A stretch of DNA of 64,000 nt from assembly GCA_003671075.1 (NCBI GenBank), contig QWPT01000003.1:25126-89125 (forward strand). Direction: 5' to 3'. Below, one piece after another: positions 1 to 8,000 of the stretch; the first letter of the stretch is position 1, and every line of letters starts with the position of its first letter. Source of the DNA: Planctomycetota bacterium (lineage in GTDB: Bacteria; Planctomycetota; Phycisphaerae; Phycisphaerales; SM1A02). The notes below the pieces were generated by a model. The model was not told the origin of the DNA. It saw only the letters and a list, made by a program, of their open reading frames with translations, and made no database searches. Both the position numbers and the translations under genes were made by a program.

Positions 1-1151
1 GAACCCGCAGGGTTCATCGCGTCGCGGATGATCTTCGGCTTCTGCTCCTTACAATCCTCGAGCAACGCCTGCCAGTCCTTGTGGATCTTGTAGCCAACCG
101 GCGAGATCACCACATCCTCCTTGTTCAGGTGAAGGAGCGCGATCAGCTCGTCAGGATTGTTGGCGATGCCATCGGCAAACTTGCAGTGCATCGCTATGTC
201 GGCATTCAGCGTCAGGTTCTGAATCGCATCAGAGAGCGGATACTTGCCCTCGAGCGTGTTGTACCACTTGATGTTGCCGTTCTCGTCGCGGTCGTAGCTC
301 AGAAGCGGAGCGTTGGTGACCATCGCCTCGCCAACCCAGCGATTGCGACCACCGACTTCAGTCACATCGCCGACCTTCTTCTGCCAGGCGTCGAGCTCTG
401 CGCCCTCAATCGACTTGGTTCCAGCGAACATGGTGATGGCGCCGAGGGTGCCAACGCGCTGGAAATAGATCTCGTCGCAATGCAAGCTGGTGAACGCGGC
501 GGCGGAAATCGCCTCCTTGATCCAGGCGATGACTCGGTGACGCTTCTTGAGATCCATGAGCGTCGCGTCGATCTCATCGCCCTCGGTCACGAGACCGCCC
601 GGACTGATGACCTCGAGAATGATGATCTGGTGCGGGCCAATCTTGTCGGCTTCCTTACCGATCGCCTCGATTTCGTCGTGACGCGCGCCTTCTCCAACGG
701 TGCCTTCCCAAGGCATGATGAAGATGGTTCGTTTGGCGGGCGGGGCGGCGGCGATGGCGGTGCCGGTCTTGGAATCAGCTGCCGCGGATGAACCGATGAT
801 GCTGATCGACTTGATCGAGCTCCACTTGATCACGCGGTCGGTGGGCTTGCCCGCAACGATCGCGGTCACGGTGATCGATTTGTCATCGGCGTTGACGCGA
901 AGGATCTTGCCTTCGACGACCGACGCGGATGGTGCAGCTGCGGGCTTGGTCGGATTCACCGCCGACGCCGATGCCGACGCCGTGAGCAAGACGCGGACCG
1001 AGTTTCCCGCGTCGACCTTGACGATGGTTCCGTCGCTGATCTTGATGTCCGCCGCGCGTGCGCTTGGCGCAATGGTGAGTGCGACAGCAGAGACGATGCA
1101 GGCCGCAATGCAACCGCGACCGAACGAGAGAAAAGACCTGTAGTCCGACAT
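1..1151 (-). CDS. Secreted ClpP/NfeD-fold serine protease-like protein (partial)
   Basis: Reading the minus strand from an ATG at 1151 gives an open frame that runs off the left edge, so the C-terminus is missing (at least 383 residues). A signal peptide ends near residue 33 (ARA-AD). A variable Ala/Ser linker follows, then from about residue 140 a ClpP/crotonase-fold domain like the NfeD/S49 membrane-protease group: a beta strand with IFIMPWEGTVG, the motif SPGGLVTEGDEID, and EAISAAAFTSL, whose Ser sits where NfeD-type proteases carry the nucleophile. A GGAG ribosome site lies about 8 nt before the start. The next gene downstream on the right has the same fold. A role in envelope protein processing is an inference; an inactive scaffold cannot be excluded. 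Confidence 0.7.
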   Translation of the reverse strand, partial: MSDYRSFLSFGRGCIAACIVSAVALTIAPSARAADIKISDGTIVKVDAGNSVRVLLTASASASAVNPTKPAAAPSASVVEGKILRVNADDKSITVTAIVAGKPTDRVIKWSSIKSISIIGSSAAADSKTGTAIAAAPPAKRTIFIMPWEGTVGEGARHDEIEAIGKEADKIGPHQIIILEVISPGGLVTEGDEIDATLMDLKKRHRVIAWIKEAISAAAFTSLHCDEIYFQRVGTLGAITMFAGTKSIEGAELDAWQKKVGDVTEVGGRNRWVGEAMVTNAPLLSYDRDENGNIKWYNTLEGKYPLSDAIQNLTLNADIAMHCKFADGIANNPDELIALLHLNKEDVVISPVGYKIHKDWQALLEDCKEQKPKIIRDAMNPAG

Positions 1152-1305
1152 GAACAACGCTCCGAGTTGGTACTGCCCGTGGTGAATCAAACTTGGTTTC
1201 GGCGGCGCGATCGACGCGCACGATCCGATCTGCTTCCGCCGTTTCAGCGAACGCCTCCAGCAAAGCCGAAGTTCTGCCGCTGTAACTCTGATCAATCGAC
1301 TGCTG

Positions 1306-1365
1306 CTTGACCCTTGGCTTGGCCTAAACCTTGCCTTGGCCTTAACCCCTGTCTTAGCCTTGCCC
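1306..1365. repeat. Degenerate 12-bp tandem repeat at a gene end
   Basis: About five imperfect units with a period of 12, pattern cttg-cc-tt, cover the last codons and stop codon (TAA at 1354-1356) of the minus-strand gene to the right. The 200-base gap 1152-1353 holds nothing else I can recognise. Confidence 0.45.
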
Positions 1366-2562
1366 TTTGGGTCGGCCCATGCCGCCGCCGCCAAGACCCT
1401 TACCGCCACCACCACCACCGCCGCCGGACTTGCCGCCCTTTTCGGCGTCACGCTGGCGCTGGATGTCCTTCTTGATGTCGTCGATCGCGCCTTCAATCGC
1501 CTGGCGAGTCACGCCCTGCTGCTGCATCTCGCGACGCTTCTCGATGCAGGGATACGCCTTGAACGCGGCAACGACCTTCTCGTAGAGCGACTTGCGCTTG
1601 CCCAAGCCAGCGATGCTGTCCTCGGTGTCGCCCGCCTCTTCCATCCACTGCAGGACATTCTTCATGGCCTTGCGCCAGTCGTCGGTGTACTGCTTGGCGA
1701 TCTTCTCGCCAGTATCCACCTTGGTGAACTCGCGGTAACCCAGCAGGAACACCAAGTCGTCGAGCGTGTCGACGGTGCCGTCGGAAAGCAGGATTTCCTC
1801 GGCCAAAGGAGCCTCAAAGCTCACGGGACGGTCGGTGCTGCTGTCAACAACCCACTGACCCGAGGTGTCGCCAACGAACTTGGCGCCGCGCGACTCGAAG
1901 CTCACCGAAAGCGTGCGCTCCTCAAAGATCATGGCGTCGGCAAGCTGGTCAGGGTAACGGCCGAGCTGCACGAGGCCCTTCATGATGCCCGTCCAAGCTG
2001 CGACCATCTTCGATCGAACATCCGCGTCGGTCCACTGCGCCTCGACCATGTTCTTAAACTGGTAGAGACCGCCCAGACGGGCGTCGCTCGACATGTACAT
2101 GCGCTCCCAGGCCAGCCCGACAAGCCCAGACACGCCAACGGAGTCTTCGATCCACATGACTTGCGGGATGCTCGATAGATCTTGGTGGATCTTGTCGACC
2201 ATGTCGCGATAGTTGGTGATCTCGCCGACCAGCCCGAACTCAACGGGATTGTCGTTTCTGAGGTGATTGATGCGGTCGATGTCCGCGCTCTTGAGCTTGA
2301 GCACCAGGATGTCGGGCTTCTGCTTCTTCACATCCTCGATGAGGGTCTGAACGATCGGCATCGAGATGTCGGTGCCCATCTGTCCAGAAAGCGGGAAGAC
2401 GTACACCTTCGGCGACGCCATCCCAAGTGGAAGCGGCGCGCCCGTATCGTCAGCACGGGCGTCGGCGCGGGCCGTGGCGACCGTCATGCCGACCGTCATG
2501 GAAACGATCGCGGTCGCGAAGGTGAAGGCGAGAGAGAACGCACGGAACTTGGCAATCTTCAT
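1354..2562 (-). CDS. Secreted ClpP/crotonase-fold protein with Gly-rich tail
   Basis: This protein has 402 residues. A signal peptide covers about residues 1-34 (cleavage near ATARA-DA). A ClpP/crotonase-like domain follows (VYVFPLSGQMGTDIS, DILVLKLKSADIDR, then IEDSVGVSGLVGLAWERMYM with a Ser at the expected nucleophile place, and SSDARLGGL). The C-terminal third is charged and helical and ends in a Lys/Gly-rich run from about residue 375. It resembles the left-edge gene in fold and export signal, so the two look like paralogues or partners separated by 200 bp. The substrate is unknown. The Gly run and the repeat over the stop codon suggest that the 3' end of the gene is expanding. Confidence 0.65.
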   Translation of the reverse strand: MKIAKFRAFSLAFTFATAIVSMTVGMTVATARADARADDTGAPLPLGMASPKVYVFPLSGQMGTDISMPIVQTLIEDVKKQKPDILVLKLKSADIDRINHLRNDNPVEFGLVGEITNYRDMVDKIHQDLSSIPQVMWIEDSVGVSGLVGLAWERMYMSSDARLGGLYQFKNMVEAQWTDADVRSKMVAAWTGIMKGLVQLGRYPDQLADAMIFEERTLSVSFESRGAKFVGDTSGQWVVDSSTDRPVSFEAPLAEEILLSDGTVDTLDDLVFLLGYREFTKVDTGEKIAKQYTDDWRKAMKNVLQWMEEAGDTEDSIAGLGKRKSLYEKVVAAFKAYPCIEKRREMQQQGVTRQAIEGAIDDIKKDIQRQRDAEKGGKSGGGGGGGGKGLGGGGMGRPKGQG

Positions 2563-2702
2563 GGCGTGAACTCTTGTTTCTAGGCGCAGCCAAACTGGGC
2601 AAACGCTTCGCGCATCCTACGACACCGCCGAGGGCGGTTGGATGCAATCCCACGCAGAATCACCAAGATGCAGGCGACGATCGAGCGTTGCTTGTAACTT
2701 CG

Positions 2703-2780
2703 CCGACCTCGTCCGCAGACCTCGTCCGCAGACCTCGTCCGATCAGGCCTTCGGATCAGGCCTTCCGATCAAGCCTTGTC
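2703..2780. repeat. Two adjacent 13-bp tandem repeat families at the cca stop codon
   Basis: Three units of cagacctcgtccg (2703-2741) abut three units of atcaggccttcgg type (2742-2780). The TGA stop of the minus-strand cca gene (2769-2771) lies inside the last unit, which is the first one met when reading the gene. The gap 2563-2702 shows no gene. Confidence 0.8.
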
Positions 2781-4200
2781 CACTTTGGGGCTGCCGAGCG
2801 TGGTCGCCGCATGGCGCACCAACTCAAGCGCCTGCGCGCGGGTCGTTACTCGGCCTTCGATCTGCGCATCCATCGCAAGGTCAAGCAAGACCTTGAATCG
2901 CGGACCTGGGCGCATTCCCTCTGCGACAAGCGCGTTTCCGTCCACCAGTGGCTCCGGGAGCGCCCGCTCGGGCAGCGTGGCGTCGGCCTGCGACTTCCAG
3001 CGGGCGGCATCGGCGGGGAGTTCGGCGTGCAGGATCTCCAGAGCGGTGTCGAAACCGGGACCGGCCATCAGGCGCACGCGAGCGGCGGGCTCGAGCGCAT
3101 CGAACCCCGCCAGCAGCGCCTCGCGGGCGTCGAGCGCGTGAGCGACCCCATCGGCGTCATGGTTGGAAAGCGTCAGCCGCCGGCGCAACTCCCCCACCAT
3201 CAGCGCGCGCTCGGCGGAGGTTGGTTGCGGCAGCGTGCGGTCGGGGCGGTCGGGGCGGTCGAGGCCGTCGAGGCCGTCGAGGCCGTCGCGGCACCATCAG
3301 CGCGCGCTCGGCGGAGGTTGGTTGCGGCAGCGTGCGGTCGGGGCGGTCGGGGCGGTCGAGGCCGTCGCGGCGGCCGGGGCGGTCGAGGCGGTCGAGGCGG
3401 TCGAGAAGCCAAGCCGCAAGAACCGTGGTCCACGCCGTCGTGTTCGCGAGAGCGTTCACGCGCGCGAGCGGTCCTGCCGACGAGCCTCCGCCGAAGATCG
3501 CTGCGTCGAGCGCGTGCTCCTCGATCAGCGTTGCGGCTCGATGACGCGCAGGATGCTGGAGCATCTTGCGCACCTCTTCGCCGACACGCTCGGGACTCAC
3601 CGAAAGCAATTCGTTGGAGTGCGCGCGCACCGCGGCGCTGGTCGCTGGCTCGATGGCAAAGTTGAAGCGCGCGGCAAACCGCAGCGCGCGCAACATGCGC
3701 AGTCGGTCTTCGGCGATGCGCGCGTGCGGATCGCCGATGGCGCGGATCAGTTTCGCTGCGATGTCCGCTCGGCCCAAAACATGATCGACTGGCTCGCCGG
3801 TCTTGGGTTCGGCGAAGATCCCGTTGATGGTGAAATCGCGGCGTTGCGCGTCCTCCACCTCATCCGAAAAAGTCACCGTGGTCGGGCGCCTTCCGTCTTG
3901 GTACTGACCGTCCTTGCGAAAGGTCGCCACCTCGAAAGTATGGCCGTGGTGGCGCACGAGCATCACGCCAAACGCCTCGCCCACTCCGCGGGCCTTCGGG
4001 AAGATTTGCTTAATTTCCTCGGGCTTTGCGCTGGTTGCAATATCAAAGTCGACGACATCCTCGATGCCCATCAACTCGTCGCGCACGCAACCGCCCGCGA
4101 AGAGCGTGCGGTGACCCGCGTCGATGAGCCGTTGCGCGAGCGCACGCGCCGCCTCACGCGCCGACATGCGCGGTGCGCCATCGGCGGCATCCAAACTCAC
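2769..4200 (-). pseudogene. cca: CCA tRNA nucleotidyltransferase, frameshifted by a tandem duplication
   Basis: This gene encodes the enzyme that adds CCA to tRNA 3' ends. The N-terminal part is intact: LFAGGCVRDELMG, the catalytic DFDIAT, RRDFTINGI and the ERVGEE region. After about 280 residues an Asp-Leu-Arg-Pro repeat begins and the frame is lost, and the C-terminal domain (GELRRRLTLSNHD to the TGA at 2769) continues in another frame. Removing the second copy of a 97-bp tandem duplication (3196-3292) rejoins the frames exactly and gives 444 residues from GTG 4200, or 433 from ATG 4167, a normal family length. As written, the product stops at 3157 after 347 residues. GTG 4200 overlaps the plsC stop, as elsewhere in this operon. 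It could be a real mutation, a switch, or an assembly error in a repeat. Confidence 0.8.
3195..3367. repeat. 97-bp out-of-frame tandem duplication in cca
   Basis: The 76 bases at 3195-3270 recur exactly at 3292-3367, an offset of 97 bp, which is not a multiple of three. Both copies contain 9-bp units (gaggccgtc, ggggcggtc); the left copy has two extra units. The 9-bp array continues to about 3411. Confidence 0.92.
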
Positions 4201-4898
4201 CGATGCTCCCCGACCCACCGCGCGCGAATTTCGCACGCTTCCTTGTGGGCCTTGGCCACCGCGTCGTACAGCGCCGCCAGTGCATCTTCGTTGCTGAGTT
4301 TGGCGATCTCCTCGCCAGAAATCGGCTCGCCGCACACGCAGACCACTCGGCCGCGCACCTTGGGAAACCTCCGCCCACGCGGCCAAGCCTCATGTGTGCC
4401 TTCGACGCCCATGGGCAGAATCGTCGGCTTCATCCGCTTCAGCAGCAGCAGCACGCCGCGCTTGAACTCCTGCATGGTTCCGTCGGGCGAACGGGTGCCT
4501 TCGGGGTAGATGATGACCACGCGGCCGGACTCGAGTTCCGACAACGCCATCTTCATCGCTTCAAGGTCGCCGCCCGAGCGCTTGATCGGTCGCGCGCTCA
4601 CCGACTTCAATATCCATCCAAACGGCGGAACGAAGAGCGAGTCGCGGGCAAGTGCGGTGAATTGGCGGTCCCACACCGTCACGCCATTGACCATGGGATC
4701 GAGGAACGACTGATGGTTGGAAATGACGAGGATCGCGCCCGTGCGCGGCACGCGTTCACGATGCACGCGGCGCAGTCGGTAGCTGAGTCGAAGCCACGAC
4801 CAACAGAGAAACGCGCCGATGTCCCACCAAATCGCGCGCACCGCGCTGCGTCCGGGCACACGGCGGCGGAAATCAAACGGGTTGGGAAAGGGACTCAC
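4197..4898 (-). CDS. plsC: 1-acyl-sn-glycerol-3-phosphate acyltransferase
   Basis: This enzyme makes phosphatidic acid from lysophosphatidate at the inner membrane. It has 233 residues from a GTG at 4898 that overlaps the cmk stop by four bases (GTGA). The open frame extends further upstream but only as a shadow of cmk. Acyltransferase block I is NHQSFLD (the HX4D motif), followed by FVPPFGWILKS, then block III IIYPEGTRS and block IV ILPMGVEGTHE. A hydrophobic stretch near the N-terminus (WWDIGAFLCWSWLRL) may anchor it. It sits between cmk and cca in a coupled operon. Confidence in family and start is good; the acyl donor specificity is not visible. Confidence 0.88.
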   Translation of the reverse strand: MSPFPNPFDFRRRVPGRSAVRAIWWDIGAFLCWSWLRLSYRLRRVHRERVPRTGAILVISNHQSFLDPMVNGVTVWDRQFTALARDSLFVPPFGWILKSVSARPIKRSGGDLEAMKMALSELESGRVVIIYPEGTRSPDGTMQEFKRGVLLLLKRMKPTILPMGVEGTHEAWPRGRRFPKVRGRVVCVCGEPISGEEIAKLSNEDALAALYDAVAKAHKEACEIRARWVGEHR

Positions 4899-5665
4899 GC
4901 GCGGTTCCCATCGGCGTGTCCTTCGCATGATCCTTCGCATGCTCTTTCGCCTGATCCTTCGCACGCACTCTCGACCAGCGCCGCGCCCGCGCGCCGACGC
5001 ACGATCTCCTCGAGGCGATCGATCACCTCGTCGATGTGGATGTCGCTGGTGTCCACGACATCGGCACCGCGCGGGCAGATCAGCGGTCCATCGCGTCGCG
5101 ACGAATCCATGCGATCGCGCTCGATGATCTGCGCGAGCACTTCGGACTCGGTGGTCACGATGCCCTTGGCGCGCAACTGCTCGACTCGCCGACCAGCGCG
5201 AATTTCCGGACGAGCGTCGAGGTAGATCCGCACATCGGCGTCGGCAAAGACAACCGAACCCTGATCGCGTCCTTCGGTCACCAGTCGGCGATGCAACGAG
5301 GCGATCTTGCGCTGCGAAACCACCATCGCCGCGCGCACCATCGGATTGGATGCGACAAAGGAAACCGCCTTGGTGACCTGCGGCGTTCGAATGCGTTCGC
5401 CGACGGGCTTTCCGTCGACGAGCAATTCGGGCGGATCGGATTTCCAATCGAAGCGAAGCTCGATTTCGCGCACGAGTTGGGCGATCGCTTCACCATCGGT
5501 CAGATCGATGCCACGGTCGAGCGCCTCTAACGCCGCAGCGCGATACATCGCGCCGGTGTCGAGGAACTCAAGACCAAGCCGCTTCGCCAATCGATGCGCA
5601 ACCGTCGACTTGCCCGTACCGGCGGGGCCGTCGATGGTGACGATGAAGGAACCGGTGGCGGACAT
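4895..5665 (-). CDS. cmk: Cytidylate kinase with a repeat-encoded tail
   Basis: This enzyme phosphorylates CMP and dCMP with ATP. It has 256 residues from ATG 5665 (MSATGSFIVTIDGPAGTGKS, with the P-loop GPAGTGKST). FLDTGAMYRA, EGRDQGSVVF and a C-terminal lid region with RDRMDSSR are typical CMP-kinase signatures. The chosen ATG lies 7 nt downstream of a TATCTT box; the 15-residue upstream extension lacks family similarity. The last 20 or so residues (Cys-Glu-Gly-Ser type) are encoded by four copies of a 12-bp repeat and are not part of the normal fold. It is the first gene of cmk-plsC-cca. Confidence 0.93.
   Translation of the reverse strand: MSATGSFIVTIDGPAGTGKSTVAHRLAKRLGLEFLDTGAMYRAAALEALDRGIDLTDGEAIAQLVREIELRFDWKSDPPELLVDGKPVGERIRTPQVTKAVSFVASNPMVRAAMVVSQRKIASLHRRLVTEGRDQGSVVFADADVRIYLDARPEIRAGRRVEQLRAKGIVTTESEVLAQIIERDRMDSSRRDGPLICPRGADVVDTSDIHIDEVIDRLEEIVRRRAGAALVESACEGSGERACEGSCEGHADGNRA
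4920..4967. repeat. 12-bp tandem repeat encoding the cmk C-terminus
   Basis: Four units of about ccttcgcatgat, in frame with cmk, encode the low-complexity tail. The plsC start follows within 25 bases. Confidence 0.8.
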
Positions 5666-5678
5666 GACCAACAAGATA
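5666..5678 (-). promoter_or_regulatory. -10 box of cmk, predicted leaderless
   Basis: TATCTT (complement of 5673-5678) ends 7 nt before the cmk ATG. A weak TTGTGG lies 18 nt further upstream. Transcription would start at or next to the start codon. Confidence 0.4.
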
Positions 5679-5773
5679 GCTGCTCCTGCCTTGTCACCAC
5701 AACACTTCAACGATACGACTTCGGCATTGTCATCCGAACCAACGATCAGTATGCCGCAAAGGTGCGCGGAAGA

Positions 5774-6649
5774 TCAATCCTCTTCGTCGTCGAATACCAC
5801 CGCCGCTTCAGGCTCGGCCGTCAGCGTGGAAAGTTGTCGACGGGCAGTTTCGAGTTCGGCCACAATGTCGACCTCGACCGCCTTCTTCGCGCTCTTCTTC
5901 TTCTCGACCTGCTCCCGGCCGATGAATTCAAGGGCAAGCGTGTTGCCGTAGCCAACGCTTCGAATGCTGCTCACGCAGGTTTCGAGGCTGAATCCGTCGT
6001 GAGCGCCGTCCTTATCGAACCCACGCACGCTGGCCGCGATGGATGGGGCGTATGGCGCCAGCTTGCGGAGAGTCTTCTCGATGTCGCCAGTTGCGTGAGC
6101 GTGAGCGAAGCTCGGATAGCTGCCGATGCGGAAACCGCCGATCTTCTTAATCAGATCGGTCAGTCGCGTCGGGTCGAAAGTCAGGCCCACGGTCGGCGAA
6201 ATCAGCAAGTTCAACTCGAACTTATCGAGCTCCTTGAGCGCGATCTTCACGCCGAGGGCGGTCGCTTCGAACGCTTCATCGGTGTCAGGTGCCTGAATCT
6301 TCACCGCGATCGCTGGGCAGCCAAGGCGGCTGGCAGCTGTTCCCAATCGGCGAAGTCGATCAAGCGCCGCAACCCAGGTTGGGCCAGGGCGAGTTACGAA
6401 ATCAATCGGAGTTTCTTCGGTGAGCAGGAGCACCGGGCAATGGGCGCGATCAGCCTCGTCGCGCAACTTCTCAACATCGGGGATCGCAAAGCCCTTCAGC
6501 ATTTCGGCAGGCAGGTTCAGCCCGCGAAGCTCGAGGTCAGTGGCCACGAACTGCGGCATTTCGAAGATCGTCGAACAGCGCGGATCCCTCGCCGCGAGGA
6601 GAGGGCGCACAGAACCGGCGGAGAGCGTGAGCAGGATATCGGGTTGCAA
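5774..6649 (-). CDS. TIM-barrel sugar-phosphate isomerase/endonuclease IV-like protein
   Basis: The predicted product has 291 residues. Periodic strands and residues such as LEVELRGLNLP, AVKIQAPDTDE, LLISPTVGLTFDPTRL and FRIGSYPSFAHAHATGD, plus a late TLALEFIG strand, fit the xylose-isomerase-like TIM-barrel superfamily (AP endonuclease 2 / IolE type). The metal-binding Glu/His set is not clearly complete, so catalysis is uncertain. The start is a TTG at 6649 with no clear ribosome site; no ATG is available in frame nearby. The acidic tail FDDEED and a Lys-rich loop (VEKKKSAKKA) are unusual. It precedes cmk by 108 bp in the same direction. The function is unknown. Confidence 0.55.
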   Translation of the reverse strand: MQPDILLTLSAGSVRPLLAARDPRCSTIFEMPQFVATDLELRGLNLPAEMLKGFAIPDVEKLRDEADRAHCPVLLLTEETPIDFVTRPGPTWVAALDRLRRLGTAASRLGCPAIAVKIQAPDTDEAFEATALGVKIALKELDKFELNLLISPTVGLTFDPTRLTDLIKKIGGFRIGSYPSFAHAHATGDIEKTLRKLAPYAPSIAASVRGFDKDGAHDGFSLETCVSSIRSVGYGNTLALEFIGREQVEKKKSAKKAVEVDIVAELETARRQLSTLTAEPEAAVVFDDEED

Positions 6650-6786
6650 GGTGGCGGCCGGAACTTCATGGATCAGCGGAACCCCGTCCCGCCTGAACGG
6701 CGAAGTCTACCACGGACTCGGATCCATATTGCCGCACTCAATATTGCCACACAACGCGTCTTGCGATCCCGCTACCATCCGCCCCC

Positions 6787-6807
6787 CTCCGACCGCTTTG
6801 GTCGGAG
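6787..6807 (+). other. Hairpin in the gcvH leader
   Basis: ctccgacc and ggtcggag form a perfect 8-bp stem with a 5-nt loop between a taccat box (6773-6778) and the gcvH start at 6823. It is too small for a glycine riboswitch. Confidence 0.5.
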
Positions 6808-6822
6808 CCTCTTGGAGCAAGC

Positions 6823-7203
6823 ATGTCCACCCCAGCCGATTGCCGCGTTTCCGACACGCATGAGTGGTTCCGAGTCAACGGAACCACCGTCACCATGGGC
6901 ATCACCCAGCACGCCGCCGACGAACTCACCGACATCACCTTCGTCGAGATGAAGCCCGCGGGCTCCACCATTTCGGCGGGCGGTTCGATCGGGGAGGTCG
7001 AGAGCGTCAAGACCACCAGCGAGATCTACGCCGTCGCCGCCGGCAAGATTATCGAGGTCAACTCCGCCGCCGCCAAGGATCCGTCGCTGTTGAACAGCGA
7101 TCCCTATGGCAAGGGCTGGTTGGTCAAGCTCGAGGTCGCCGACGCATCGGCCATTCTCGCGCTGCCGAACGGTTCGGCGTACGACAAGAAGCACGGTCAC
7201 TGA
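6823..7203 (+). CDS. gcvH: Glycine cleavage system H protein
   Basis: This is the lipoyl carrier that shuttles the aminomethyl group between the P and T proteins of glycine cleavage. It has 126 residues, the usual length. The lipoylation site is Lys63 in ESVKTTSEIY. HEWF near residue 13, GITQHAADELTDI and the C-terminal NSDPYGKGWLVKLE are family hallmarks. A TTGGAG ribosome site precedes the ATG. The gcvT and gcvP genes are not adjacent; the next genes encode an ABC exporter. The leader carries a stem-loop (6787-6807). Confidence 0.96.
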   Translation: MSTPADCRVSDTHEWFRVNGTTVTMGITQHAADELTDITFVEMKPAGSTISAGGSIGEVESVKTTSEIYAVAAGKIIEVNSAAAKDPSLLNSDPYGKGWLVKLEVADASAILALPNGSAYDKKHGH

Positions 7204-7217
7204 ACCGCGACCACGCC

Positions 7218-8000
7218 ATGCCACAAGCGCCGAGCCCTGCGACGCCAACCGTGCTTTGTCGCGGTGTTACCAAGCGATATGAGCTCGGCGCGCGAAGCGT
7301 CGACGCACTGCGCGGTATCGATCTCGCCATTGAAGGCGCGGGTTTCTACGCGATCATGGGCGCGTCGGGCAGCGGCAAGAGCACGCTGATGCATCTCGTT
7401 GCCGGCCTTGATCGGCCGACCGCTGGCGAAGTTTCTGTTGCTGGCGTCCGCGTCGACCGCATGAGCGAGGCCGAGTTGACGATGTACCGTCGGCGACAGG
7501 TTGGGATCGTCTTCCAACATTTCAACCTCTTGCCGTCGATGACCGCGCTTGAGAATGTGATGTTGCCCGCGCTGCTCGACGGAATGAGTCGGGCGGCTAG
7601 CGAAACGCGGGCGCGACAGCTCATGGACGAACTCGGAGTCGAGGAACGCGCCGAGCATCGACCCGACGCGCTTTCGGGCGGCGAGCAGCAGCGCGTTGCC
7701 ATTGCGCGCGCGCTCTTTTTTGCACCGCCAGTCATTCTCGCCGACGAACCCACTGGAAATCTAGACAGTGCGGCGGCCGCGCGCTTGTTCGCCCTGCTCA
7801 CGCAAATCGCTCGCACCCACAACACGCTGCTGCTCATGGTCACCCATGAGCCCGCCGCCGCCGCCAACTGTCAGCGCGTGATCGTGCTGCGCGACGGCGT
7901 GGTCGCGGGCGCGTTCGATACCACCACTCCTCAAGAAGGGAAACTCGATGCGGGCGCTTTGGCCCTTCGCGCGCAGGAGCTTGCTCGGCCGACCTGGTAG
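7218..8000 (+). CDS. ABC transporter ATPase (LolD/MacB type)
   Basis: This ATPase powers the permease encoded by the next gene. It has 260 residues from ATG 7218; longer readings are shadows of gcvH. It carries Walker A GASGSGKST, Q-loop VFQHFNLLP, signature LSGGEQQRVAIARAL, Walker B VILADEPTGNLD and the switch His in VTHE. The 'ALSGGEQQRVAIARAL...ADEPTGNLD' form is that of MacB/LolD/FtsE-type mechanotransmission ATPases. Its last 53 bp overlap the permease gene in another frame, so the two are coupled. The substrate (lipoprotein, peptide or drug) cannot be told. Confidence 0.9.
   Translation: MPQAPSPATPTVLCRGVTKRYELGARSVDALRGIDLAIEGAGFYAIMGASGSGKSTLMHLVAGLDRPTAGEVSVAGVRVDRMSEAELTMYRRRQVGIVFQHFNLLPSMTALENVMLPALLDGMSRAASETRARQLMDELGVEERAEHRPDALSGGEQQRVAIARALFFAPPVILADEPTGNLDSAAAARLFALLTQIARTHNTLLLMVTHEPAAAANCQRVIVLRDGVVAGAFDTTTPQEGKLDAGALALRAQELARPTW

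Noticed and set aside
2574..3665. Long plus-strand open frames across the cca region
   Set aside because: They are shadows of the minus-strand cca gene and repeat array: no family similarity, Arg/Ala-rich composition from repeats and no ribosome site.
6773..6822. Glycine riboswitch before gcvH
   Set aside because: The leader is about 45 nt with one 8-bp hairpin, too short and lacking the glycine aptamer core.
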